This document shows positions 33,696 to 43,335 of a stretch of DNA of 64,000 nucleotides, one piece after another. Origin of the DNA: Isoetes taiwanensis (taxonomy: Eukaryota > Streptophyta > Lycopodiopsida > Isoetales > Isoetaceae); NCBI GenBank assembly GCA_021234155.1, contig JAJEKV010000027.1:4772623-4836622 (forward strand), in the 5' to 3' direction. The translations under genes and the position numbers were made by a program. The notes below the pieces were generated by a model that was given only the letters and a program-made list of their open reading frames with translations, had not been told where the DNA came from and ran no database searches. Position 1 is the first letter of the stretch. Every line of letters begins with the position of its first letter.

Positions 33696-35192
33696 ATGGT
33701 TAACCGCGTGCTGAACAAGCTACCACCACCTTTTGTAGTATCTAGTTCGTCCAGTTCGGAGGGAGCCCTGGTCCAGGACGTTGTTTGTCATGATACCACC
33801 TCTTCTCCATCTCGTTCCTCAGCAACCTCCTCGTTGCTCGTCTTCGACACTCCGAGTCCAGAAACAAACAGGTTGCCACAACCCTTCCAGCCGTCGCCAA
33901 GTCCTGTACAAAACAGACTGCCCCCTCCATTCATTCCATCACCACCTGTACGTAACATGCTTCCACTACCCTTTGTTCCTTCCCCCGAAAGTGCACAGGC
34001 TCCACATGCAAAGGTTACTCGGAACAGGCTCCCTCCACCCTTTGTAGTATCTCCATCACCAAATAGAAGTGCAAGGTCTGCTGCACGGTTTGAAGAATAC
34101 GAGATTCACCACAACTTCTCTCAATATGACTTCAACACAAATGAGGATGATGTTGCAGCTTCAACACCTCGACACACAAATATTGTGACACATGGGTTTG
34201 CAGAGTTTCAAAGTGCAGTAAGAGATATGTTTGCAAGAACTCCTCAACAAGATGCTGCCACAACATCTGCTACCACAACAGGTTATGGCCCATCTCCTAC
34301 ATTTAACACCGTGCCTCTGCCTTTTCCGGGAACAGCTTCACGAGGCCTCTTTTCCTCTAGAAACACACCAATGAGGGTAGAGGAGGCCACTCCAAGAGTA
34401 GAACTCTCGTCCAAAGATGAAGGCAACAACGGCCAACAAGATTACATGTTCTCCAGCCAAACTACCCAGAAATTCAGGGTGGATTATGGATTGAGAGCAT
34501 GTTCATCTGTGAGAAGGAAAAACCTTATGGACGAGAACAAATTGAGGAGAATTCTAAGAACTACTAGATGCTGCTCATTGGGTTGCATCACCAAATTGAA
34601 CATGGCTAAACTTCGTGAAATTAGAAACAGGTACAGTTCGATGACATTATCAGATCAAAATGCCTACTTGGCATACAGTGTAAGGCCAGACCGCAAAACA
34701 TTCTTGCACTACATTAGAGGTGAACAAGTGTGCCAGAAATGTTTTATGGTTGTTCACCGTCTAGGGTCCACTAGAATCTCTCGAATACACCGAAGATTGG
34801 ATAAAGTCCCTGCAATTGATGATCACTGCGGGCTAGGAAGAGTTGTAACAATGCACGCCTTAGGTGCTGTAGCTTGGATGGAGAAATATTTTAGAGAGAC
34901 ATGTGAAAAGCTGCCAAACAGTAAAATGTATCATTTGACAGACAACATCACAAAAAAAGATGTCTTCAACCAGTACAAAGAAACATGCACTCAGTCTCAA
35001 CACATCTCTTACTCTCACTTCACTAGTCTGTGGAAAGTTCAGTTTGGTCTTGTGAAAATTCCCCGAAAATATAGATCGGGTCATGTACCTCGGGCCAAGA
35101 CGCAAAAATGAGCATGCAGGTAATATCACAGAAATTACCAAAGGTATGTTGATTGCTACTCCAACTGAGGACGATGATAAAGGGCGACCTTT
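33696..35192 (+). CDS. Pro-rich, Cys-containing transposon-type protein (N-terminal part)
   Basis: I start at the ATG at 33696 because upstream sequence is palindrome array and leader. Residues 1-130 contain five degenerate repeats of N-x-L-P-x-P-F-V-x-S-P. The conserved part begins near residue 270 (FRVDYGLRACSSVRRKNL). It continues with TRCCSLGCI, LREIRNRYSSMTLSDQNAYL, GEQVCQKCFMVVH, and FRETCEKLPNSKMYHL, and ends in SHFTSLWKVQFGLVKIP. From memory, this CC..C / VC..CF / W..F...IP arrangement is the N-terminal module of uncharacterised transposase-like proteins in several eukaryotic lineages, usually before a DDE-type region. The main frame stops at 35109. A +1 shift at an A5 run continues to GMLIATPTEDDDKGRPFWIA (near 35180), so a one-base indel is likely. 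Any catalytic part is missing. Confidence 0.6.
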
Positions 35193-35331
35193 CTGGATAG
35201 CAAGCCACCCATTTCTCCCTATCTTTCCCTAAACCTCTCTCCTTTGATACCCAGCTTAACCTGATCAGTTTTCCTGACCGTAAGACGCCAAATGCACAGC
35301 TAGGAAGTTTAGTCCCAGATGCACACCCACC

Positions 35332-35484
35332 ATGGTAGCAGCAGTAGCAGGCCCTGGCAAGAAGATCCTGGAGCTCCTTAAGCCCGGGAGGGAGGAGGAG
35401 TCGTCGAGTTCGACCGACGACACCTACCACGCCTCCCAGGAGGAGAATCAGAGTAGCTCCTCGGTGGAGACAACGGATGGATGA
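35332..35484 (+). CDS. Acidic/Ser-rich leader frame upstream of the H3-like protein
   Basis: The ATG at 35332 opens a 50-codon frame (GPGKKILELLKPGREEESSS...). It stops at 35482, but a frame rich in Gln and Glu runs on to about 35590. The composition matches the acidic N-terminal extension that follows at 35644, so this may be the original N-terminus, split by small indels. Confidence 0.35.
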   Translation: MVAAVAGPGKKILELLKPGREEESSSSTDDTYHASQEENQSSSSVETTDG

Positions 35485-35643
35485 GACCGTCACCTTTGGC
35501 CATCCGTCCGACCAGGAGGAGCAGGAGCACCAGGAGGAGCACCAGGAGGAGCAGGAGCAGCAGGAGGAGGACGAGCAGGAGAAGCAGTAGTAGCAGGAGG
35601 TTGGCCCTTCCAAGAAGAGGAAGGGCAAGGAGAAGGTAGCGGA

Positions 35644-36417
35644 ATGGCCGAGGGAGAGGGCCCAGAGGAAGACGAGGGAGAGGAAGAAGGAAGCGCGGAG
35701 AAGGGAGAAGCGGTCCAAGAGGGACCAGGACTGCCCAAGAGGGACGGTCAGGAACCTCGTCGGGAATCTACCGACGAGGGGGAGGAGGAAGAGGAGAGTG
35801 AGGGAGCCGGCCAGACGGAGGATGAGCCCGAGGGAGACGCCGGGGAACCCTCGAATCCTGACGCCCGCCCACCATACTCTAAGTGCCCTAAGCCACCTAA
35901 GGTCATAAAGAAGCAGAAGGTGGGCGAGCGGGAGTTCACGTTGAAGCAAGACCGTGAATTCCAGCGTTGGAAGAAAGTATACCAGGAGTACCTCTGGAGG
36001 TGGAAGAGGTACAATGACTGGTATTGTAAGCAAAACGTACAGAGGTACGTTAAAGGCGGGCGGCCGAAGAACCAGCCCAAGCCACCGCCACTATGGCCGG
36101 AGCCGTCGAAGAAGGTCCACCACGGGCCCAATTCAAGGCATGCCCGTGTCTTCAAGGAGATTAGGCACTTCCAACAGTGCACTAATCTCCTTATCAGGAA
36201 GGTGCCCTTCGAACGGCTCCTCCCGGAGATAATGCAGGACTTCCGGACCAATTATAGAGTGACACCCTTGACGGTTCGAGCCCTGCAGGAGGCAGCAGAG
36301 GCGAAGCTCATCCAGCTTTTTGAAGAAGGTAATCTCTGTGCAATCCACGCCAAGCGGGTGACGATAATGCCCAAGGATCTGCACTTGGCGAGGAGGATCC
36401 GCAAGGTGAAACCTTGA
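35644..36417 (+). CDS. Histone H3-fold protein with long acidic/aromatic N-terminal extension
   Basis: An open frame of 257 codons. Residues 156-257 align with histone H3 from the KKPH region before the alpha-N helix to the C-terminus: [20 protein letters not shown] (alpha-N/alpha-1), QDFRTNYRV (loop 1), [18 protein letters not shown] (alpha-2) and [15 protein letters not shown] followed by ARRIR (loop 2 and alpha-3). The last block is identical to canonical H3. The H3-H3 contact residues equivalent to C110, H113, R116 and D123 are kept, as is R83; K56 is Gln, K79 is Arg and R72 is Pro. Loop 1 has canonical length, unlike CenH3. The ARTKQTARKS tail is missing, so the K4, K9 and K27 sites are absent. 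Instead there is a Glu/Gly/Ser-rich acidic region (1-75) and a Trp/Tyr/Lys-rich region (about 85-140). The frame is GC-rich compared with its neighbours. It lies just downstream of the transposon-type gene. Confidence 0.88.
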   Translation: MAEGEGPEEDEGEEEGSAEKGEAVQEGPGLPKRDGQEPRRESTDEGEEEEESEGAGQTEDEPEGDAGEPSNPDARPPYSKCPKPPKVIKKQKVGEREFTLKQDREFQRWKKVYQEYLWRWKRYNDWYCKQNVQRYVKGGRPKNQPKPPPLWPEPSKKVHHGPNSRHARVFKEIRHFQQCTNLLIRKVPFERLLPEIMQDFRTNYRVTPLTVRALQEAAEAKLIQLFEEGNLCAIHAKRVTIMPKDLHLARRIRKVKP

Positions 36418-36599
36418 GGAGCTCCATTTTTGTACATAAACTAAAATTATATATATATATAAACTTTTGTCTGTATAATTCTATTCCATATCTATATAAA
36501 AGTTTTTTTTTCCTGTAAATTAATTTCTTGTTTGATATAAAAGTGTTTTTGTATTGCAGTAGAATCTTTTGTATCATACTTAGAATACTCCTAATTGCT

Positions 36600-37135
36600 T
36601 AAATTGCATAAAATTTTGACCCAAAAATCAAAATTTGGCTCGAAGTCAACCCACTATGGCCGATTCATGCCAAAGCCCTCTGCGTCGCGAATGCAGATCC
36701 CTTTCACGCGAATGGACCCAAGTCACTTGATTTGGGGCAAAATTGATCCAATTTTTGTACTAAGAGATGTTACAATGCCTAAAATTCGTCTAGAAATGCA
36801 GTGTAGCACTTAATTTTAGTTAAAAATATCAAAATCAAGTCAAAATTGGCTCACTCGGGTCGATTCGAACCAAAGCCCTCTGCATCGCGAACGGAGACCC
36901 CTTTCGCGCAAATGGACCCGAGTCACCCAAATTTCCACTTTTAGATATCCAATTAGCATGAAATAAGTTGCTAATTAGTTTAGAATTGACCCAAATAGGC
37001 ATGTTAGCATTTTATAACCCTTAGAAATGTTTAATTGTGAGCAAAATCAGGCCACTCGGGTCGATTCGCGCCAAAGCCCTCTGCGTCGCGAACGTAGACC
37101 CCTTTCGCGCGAATGGACTCGAGTCGACCAACTTT
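36600..37135 (+). repeat. Three ~200-bp tandem repeats
   Basis: A block containing CCAAAGCCCTCTGCGTCGCG and then CCCTTTCGCGCGAATGGAC occurs three times, starting at 36670, 36870 and 37071. Spacing is 200-201 bp; intervening DNA is more diverged. The array lies upstream of a TATA box, as enhancer-like repeats do in some LTR U3 regions. Confidence 0.85.
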
Positions 37136-37300
37136 GACCACGACTTGCCCAAATTTGTCCCATCAAACTGCCATATAGTGTTTCTTGATTTGTTTTGCTT
37201 AGATTTGCACTTCATGGTACCTCATTTGGAGATCCATAGCCTTAGAACAAAGGTCTGTTCGATCAAGAACCCTTGTGCATGGAAGCCGAGGCAGCCTTAG

Positions 37301-37310
37301 TCTATATAAG
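37301..37310 (+). promoter_or_regulatory. TATA box
   Basis: TCTATATAAG is followed ~110 bases later by an ATG (37421) that opens a retroelement-like frame. It lies downstream of the 200-bp repeat array. The combination fits a retrotransposon or plant gene promoter. Confidence 0.5.
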
Positions 37311-37420
37311 GGGGCCTCATTTGCCATTTCCTCTTCGCCAAACTTGCTCTCACCCTCTTACGCGATTTTCCAGGCGTTTATCAGTTCTTCCAAGCCATTT
37401 TCTACATCTATCTCTGCTCA

Positions 37421-38970
37421 ATGGCACCTACCAACTTCGTTCAATGGTACGACAGTGCCAACCACATCCGTGATTTCCCTGCTGAAGAGGCCTTCCATGT
37501 GTTTGATCATCTCTTCGACCTGCATGCAACCCTGACTAGAACCCCTTACTACACTGATATAGTTTGCCAGCATGACAAGCAAATCTTACCCTGGGAAGTT
37601 AGCCTTCCCCTAGGGGAGGGAAGTGGATATCCTTAGAGTCGCTGAGCCAAGCCATAGGGAAGGATCTAGAGTCAAGAGGCAGCTGTGGGACAGGACGAGG
37701 GACATGTCTGACTATATGACTTGTAAGGCTCACAGGCATAGGTATATTTCGGCACAGGCGGCTCTCTCTTTATACATGTAGTATAGGGCAGTCAACAAGG
37801 TGGGGGAGCCTTCGATCCAGCCTTTGGACCTAGCGCCACTCAACACAAGCATGGAGCAAAGCCAGATACAAGAGATTGAATCCTCGGAGTACGTGTACCA
37901 TGGCACAACATCAGGGACACTGCAGATTGAGCAGAGCTATGAGAAACTTGGGGAAGAAAACCCAGATTAGGAGAGCAGGGAGGCAGCAAGAATGGAGAGA
38001 TGCATAGCAAGGCATGATGATAACATTAGACGGGCCACAGAACCACCAATCGACATCACAACTCTATCGCCAATAGTAATCGAAGGTGAGGAGTACATTT
38101 TGGCAAACGATATCCTCAACCTCCCATACTGCGAAGAAGAGGGGCTCAGGATCGACGAGCTCTTAGGCTTGATTGCAAAGGAGCAGCAGAGCGACTTCAT
38201 TGACTACTCCTATCAGGAAGTCCCAAGAGAAGTAGCAGAGCGGCACTCCTACGCCGGCGAGACAATGTCTGACGTCGCCGCCTATGAATATATAAGAGAA
38301 ACGTACCAGCGGCAACAGCCAGTCATCCCAAAAGAGGAGTTCCAAGTCATTCAAAGCAGGTTATACAAACCAGGGAAGGCCGGAGCTCCAGCCGAACCGT
38401 TCGATCGTGAAGTATGCGCGAGGGGTCCAGCAGCATCAATTTGGAGAGCGCAACCACCATGTGGAGGGACCATGAAGAGTCTACGGTGGAGTAGCTCAAA
38501 TGAAGGGCACAGGATCGCAAGAAGCGGGGCATAGGGGAAGAGCGCTCCGATACTATCTTCCAGTCCTCAGTCAAGGATAAATGATAGTCTTCCACAAGGA
38601 GTTTAGCCCACGAGGAGAGGAGGCCGTGGCGCTCTTAATATCACTCTCAGGTTTTGGGCAGCATGCCAAGTTGCACAGCAACACGGATCACATCATCCTC
38701 TTCAAGAGATCCGTGGTACTCTACAACCTCGACTTCGCCAGGGGCCACTTGAGAGACGCACCAATGACGGTCGTCACGGCAACAACGCCTCCACTTCCTC
38801 CACCTCAAATGGCTCGAGCTCTCGAGGGTGGGTCAGCGAGAAACATCCTGTGCAACGTCGGCAAAGGCCTTCGACTTAAAGATGTCAAGAACTTCTTCAA
38901 ATCAATGCCAGGAACACCGGTTCAGGATATCAAGGCCAGGGCCGACAGCAACTGTGGCAGCCAAGGAACT
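37421..38970 (+). pseudogene. N-terminal gag-like region of a Ty3/gypsy element (broken)
   Basis: From the ATG at 37421 a 71-codon frame (MAPTNFVQWYDSANHIRDFP) breaks near 37636. From about 37800 another frame resumes, crosses a TAG near 37968 and runs to 38534 (DITTLSPIVIEGEEYILAND and so on). A further piece covers 38581-39003. These pieces lead directly into recognisable gag. I do not recognise the N-terminal part as a known domain. Confidence 0.45.
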
Positions 38971-39960
38971 TGTTCGGCCGCGAGCAAGACGACGACCAAG
39001 ATATGACAGTTGAAACAGTAAATGCAAGCTTGGCTCAGATGAGGAATCAGATGCAGCAGTTACTACAGTGGGCAACACCACTAATGCATGCCCAAGAGTA
39101 TGGACCTCCACCACTGCCTCCACCTCCAAGGGGTCTTGACGGAACTCCTCAACCAGAGGGGAAAGAAGCCCAGGCTCCCGAGAAGCATAGGAAGAGAAAA
39201 AGAAGGCATAGGATGAGCCCATCTCCTTCCAGCTCTAGCAGATCAGAGACTTCAGACAGTGGATCCGGAAGTAGCTCCGAGAGTGAGTTAGACACGTCGC
39301 ATGGCAGAGATAAGGACAGAAAAACAGATGACTACCAAAAGAAAGTAGACAACGCAATGAGTAATGTGTGGAAGATAAGAAAGCTAGGCCAATTCTCGGG
39401 CAAGGACAGATCAGGTATGGAGGCAGAAGCATGGCTGGATGAGATGGAAGAATTCGGAAACTCTTATGGAATGAAAGATAAAGATATAGGCAAGGTGGCA
39501 ACAACAAACTTGATAGGGCCAGCCAGAATATGGTGGAAGGGTTATGCAAAATCAAACAAGTTGAGAAGAAACAACTGCAGGTTTAGGACATTCAGCGAGG
39601 CATTCCTAAGCATTATGTCCCGAGATCCCATACCAGCAGACAAATACAACAATTCTATAGGTTGGATCAGGGTAATTTATCCGTGGCTAAGTATAGGGAG
39701 GAGTTCATGAGGTTGAGATTGAATGTTCCAAGGATAACGGAAAGACAAGCCGTAGATGGGTATATCGAGGGCCTCAATAGCAACATCAAAAGGCTAGTGA
39801 GGGCAATAAATCCGAGAACAGTTGGGGAAGCAGAAGATAAAGCTCTCAGCTTAGAAGAGGCACCAGTGACCCCGGCACAGAAACAACTTCCATATAAAGG
39901 AAAGGCAGCAGGGCAATATCAGGCTAGACAGGCACCCTCTATTCCAGCAGGAGGCTAGTA
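38970..39960 (+). pseudogene. Ty3/gypsy gag core (retrotransposon gag domain), frameshifted
   Basis: A Pro-rich and Ser/Arg-rich leader precedes the capsid-like core. The core reads KLGQFSGKDRSGMEAEAWLD, then MEEFGNSYGMKDKDIGKVAT and ARIWWKGYAK. A frame change near 39655 joins to LDQGNLSVAKYREEFMRLRL and GYIEGLNSNIKRLVRAINP. This is the typical retrotrans_gag order; gag forms the virus-like particle. Confidence 0.8.
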
Positions 39961-40890
39961 CCAGGGGAAAGCTCGGGGGAAGCCTTATGGGGAACGCAAG
40001 CCACAGGAAAGATCAGGGGGCAAGTCAGTTAGATTTCTCCTAAACAGCATCCCAAAGGAGAAAAGACAGGAATGCATTGAGAAGAAATTGTGCTTCAGGT
40101 GCTTCCAGACCGAATGCACAATTGCCCTTTTGTTATACAGGCGGCATTAGCTGAACTTGTCGATTGGGAGTCACCAGCCGAGGGGGATGACGAGGAAGGA
40201 GACCAACAGGAACCCCAAGACTTCATAGAAGGTGAGTGTAAAATTTGTGCAGCCATTGAGTCAGGGGAGGTTAAGAATCAGTCTACAATCATCTCGGCAG
40301 AAGGAATCATAGATAGCAAGCCATACATAGTCTTGATAGACACAGGTAGTTCCCACAAATTTGCCTCTCCAAGGCTAGCTGCTTTCATGAGGAATAAGAT
40401 CTTGAAGTCCAAGCCCAGGCAAGCGGCGCTATCTGCCACATTAAGGGGAGGAGAATTAGTTTTGACATAGACCTTAGTGGAAGCAAGTGGCCGATGGGTG
40501 CGAAAGTGATGGACATTGGGAAATATGACCTCATAGTAGGAATGGAGTTCCTCAGACCAGCAACGAGATCTCTATGACCGCAACGAGATCTCTATGACGG
40601 TGCCAGACGGCAATCGATACATAAGGTAAGAAGGTAACTTCAGCTATGCAATGTATCTCTATGAAGTAGTTGAGGAAAAGCATAATAAAGAATAGGGTGG
40701 ATTATATCTTGAGGCTAGAGGCAGTTGAGTCAAGTCAAGCAAAAGGAAGTGAGCCAAGTGAAAAGTAGTTGCCTAAGCCAATAGCAAGGCTTATAAAGGA
40801 GTTTCATGATGTATTCATGGATGAAATCCGTCACCTACTACCTTACAGGGGTATAGAGTGCGAAATCATGCTAGGGGGTTAGGATCTTGA
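39961..40890 (+). pseudogene. Gag zinc-knuckle, aspartic protease and start of RT of the same element (truncated)
   Basis: After a TAG near 39957, a basic stretch leads to a damaged zinc knuckle (KKLCFRCFQTEC). The protease then has its active site in YIVLIDTGSSHKFASPRLA (near 40324-40380) and the later block YDLIVGMEFLRP near 40519-40560. A short tandem duplication (CAACGAGATCTCTATGAC) at about 40561-40597 disrupts it. The RT start follows, EFHDVFMDEIRHLLPYRGIE near 40800-40860, and homology ends near 40885. Confidence 0.75.
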
Positions 40891-41021
40891 TTTCGGACGA
40901 AAATTGAAGATGCACATACACGTCAGCATGAGAGCGCCATTTTTCTTGAATCGTTTGTCTTTTATGATTCAAACTGAATCTTGATGAAATTCATCAGGAA
41001 CTTTTCAATAGAGTCGGATCT

Positions 41022-41384
41022 GTGATCGAATCCTTTGCTGGTCTTGTAGAGGCCAAGCAATTTTTGAATTCCTTACAATCTGAGCTTCACATGGATGGAA
41101 AATTCTTTGTAATTCTGAAACAGGAGCAGAGAATTACATGTGGTTTTCTTCAAGGCCCTTTCTCGGAGCTTTGGAATTTTCTAATCTTTAAACAATTTTT
41201 CCCGGATCATTTATTTGAAGCTGAATACACCTTCATACCCGAATCAGAAGAATTTGAAGGCCAAATTATTGAATCCTGGGTTCTTGAATTCACAGGAAGA
41301 CACAATATTTCTCCAACAGCTATCTTTCAAGTCTTCTGTGGCTGGGCAGATAACAAGATCACGGTAAAGGTGTTTACAGAATGA
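41022..41384 (+). CDS. Unrecognised 120-codon frame at the LINE 5' side
   Basis: The frame has normal protein composition (ESFAGLVEAKQFLNSLQSEL, later WVLEFTGRHNISPTAIFQVF). It starts where the gypsy fragment ends and stops before the pyrimidine-rich leader of the LINE ORF1. It might be a 5' ORF of that LINE or part of another insertion. I do not recognise it. Confidence 0.3.
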   Translation: MIESFAGLVEAKQFLNSLQSELHMDGKFFVILKQEQRITCGFLQGPFSELWNFLIFKQFFPDHLFEAEYTFIPESEEFEGQIIESWVLEFTGRHNISPTAIFQVFCGWADNKITVKVFTE

Positions 41385-41562
41385 TATCAAGTGTTAAGGC
41401 TTTGGTTTTGTTTAATTCTGGCTTTAATTTGGCTTTCCTCTCTTTCTTCTTGTTTTATCCTTCAATTGTCAGCCTTGTTTTTCCTGATTGTCTCCCTTAA
41501 TTGCTCCTTTAGTCGATCCATATCTTGTTTTCCTTAGAACTCTGCTTTCCCCCCTTCTTTCC

Positions 41563-43335
41563 ATGATGGCTAACTTTACTGAAAATCCAAAAAATTCAAA
41601 TATTTCAAAAAACCTAAATGCCAACTCCCTCATTCTTCTGCACAATTTCATGCTTCTTGCTCCCGACCAAAGAGGCGACCTTCTTAAACAGTTAAGCTCT
41701 TTTCATTCTGATCCTTCAAATGTCTTTAAATTTGGGGATTTTGCTGACTTAAACCTTCTGTCAAAAGAGATGCATCACATTTCCAGAGATGTTCCACACT
41801 AGGACAATCTTTCCAAAGATCCAGCTTTTGATGGCTTCTCGCCTATTCTCGATGCAAATGGGGTGCCCATTCCTTATGGGGATCCAAGACCAGCACAACA
41901 AATTCATTCCAATCACGAGCTTACACAAGAATTTTTCAACCTTCAATATCTGTCCCGGCCTGATCTCCAATTGTTCAAAGGTATTCATCTTAATAACTCG
42001 TCTATTGCTTCCAAAATTGAATCTTTGTCTTCTACTACTGTTGTTATTTCTGTTGATAAAGTTGAGTCAACATTCAACAACTTTGGGATCATTTGCTGAG
42101 ATTAAACAAGGGAATAGTTATAAACTCTATTTACTGGCTTAACTATCCCTATTTGCTTATGGAATGTGGCAATAGCAGAACTGCAAATTTCATGCTCAAA
42201 ATGGGGCATTCGACCTTTAATACATTCCAAATCTCTTTCATTAAATGGAGTCCCTCTCTGTCTATCAATGATTTTGGAAAATTCTTCATTGCATCTGTCA
42301 GCATGAATGACTTATCCCCAATTTATTGGAATGAAGACTGCTTTTCAAAATTTTTTAACTCCCTTGGAACCTACATTTCCTCCGAATATTCTCCATATAA
42401 GCCTCCAAAATGCTATATCCAACTTGATACCTGTTAGAGCCTGAACTCTAACCTTGCAAGAAGGATGAAAAACCCAACACAATCTAACAGAACAAGGCAA
42501 TGCACAACACAAAGAATCATCATCTCCATAGCTAGATCAAGCAAAAGAAACTCTCTCCCAATACACCGTCTCTCTGTTCTTCTCTCTCTGCTCAGATAAC
42601 ACCGTCATGATCATCCCACAATGCATACGTGCAAATATCCTGCACGCGTGCATGTGCGTATCTCCCTCCATATACAGTATACAATCTTCTATACCACCTC
42701 AATAATGGTGAGTGTGGTGAGTGGTGACGAGTGTGGTGAGTGGTGACGAGTGTGGTGAGTGGTGAATGGTGACAAGTGTGGTGAGTGGTGACCACCCTAA
42801 CAATACCACTAAGCCAATTCCTACTTCCATTCCCCTTGTGGATTTCTTTGGTAAACCTATGACTCTAAATCTAAGACGGGTAGGACTGCCAAATTTCTGC
42901 CAGAATTGCAAAGCCAGGCATTTTTTTCACTCACCCTGCAGTCATAAAGACTTCAAAGATTCTGGAAATCAGGTTCAAGGAGATATACAAGGGAATTTAC
43001 ATGGTGATTCAAAAAACACCAATAACTCTCTTTATGCTTTAAAGCAAGGGCAAAGGCAGAAAATAGTACCCCAGAGAAATCAGTTCAACTCAGGAGATGT
43101 GGTTAATCAAAGTCAGCAGGATCAAACTCAGGAAGTTAACCACAACAATTTTAATCTGCAAGAATGGATTCCATACACAAGGATCAATGGCAGCAAAAAA
43201 AGAATTCTCAAAAAAAGGGAACTCAAACAGAAGCAACTGTTGGAAAAAGAAAATAATGCTTCAAGCTTCATGCACAGGAAATTTACTACTTTCAAGCTTG
43301 CACCCTCAACAATCAAAGTTCTAAACAGGGGTGTT
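41563..43335 (+). pseudogene. LINE ORF1, 5' part, split by a solo LTR and then by a gypsy element
   Basis: The frame starts at an ATG (MMANFTENPKN). A TAG at 41800 and a frameshift near 42100 interrupt it. It then reaches WSPSLSINDFGKFFIASVS and SPYKPPKCYIQLDT. A 371-bp solo LTR interrupts it at 42432-42802, after which the same frame resumes with PLVDFFGKPMTLNLRR and a zinc-knuckle-like FCQNCKARHFFHSPCSHK. A GTGTT target duplication at 43331-43335 marks the gypsy insertion, and the frame continues beyond 54263. ORF1 proteins of plant L1 elements bind the element RNA. The gene is dead. Confidence 0.7.
42432..42802. mobile_element. Solo LTR (371 bp) inserted in LINE ORF1
   Basis: The segment starts TGTTAGAGCC and ends CACCCTAACA, giving TGTTAG/CTAACA inverted termini. 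The flanking 5-bp ATACC is duplicated exactly (42427-42431 and 42803-42807). Removing one ATACC plus the segment restores the LINE reading frame, which confirms the boundaries. Its 3' part holds a GTGAGTGGTGACGAGTGTG minisatellite (about 42708-42790). No internal coding region is present, so it is a solo LTR or a tiny non-autonomous element. Confidence 0.9.

Noticed and set aside
35023-36033. 336-codon open frame on the - strand
   Set aside because: It is the antisense of the Glu-rich H3 extension and is low-complexity Leu/Ser-rich.
35644-36417. Centromeric histone CenH3
   Set aside because: Loop 1 has canonical H3 length and the C-terminal core is closer to canonical H3; the RHFQ..TNLLI similarity alone is not enough.
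29478-36417. Endogenised giant-virus fragment
   Set aside because: Giant viruses can carry histones and methyltransferases, but no viral core gene (capsid, packaging ATPase, polymerase) is visible and the methyltransferase gene has spliceosomal-type introns. It remains a weaker alternative.
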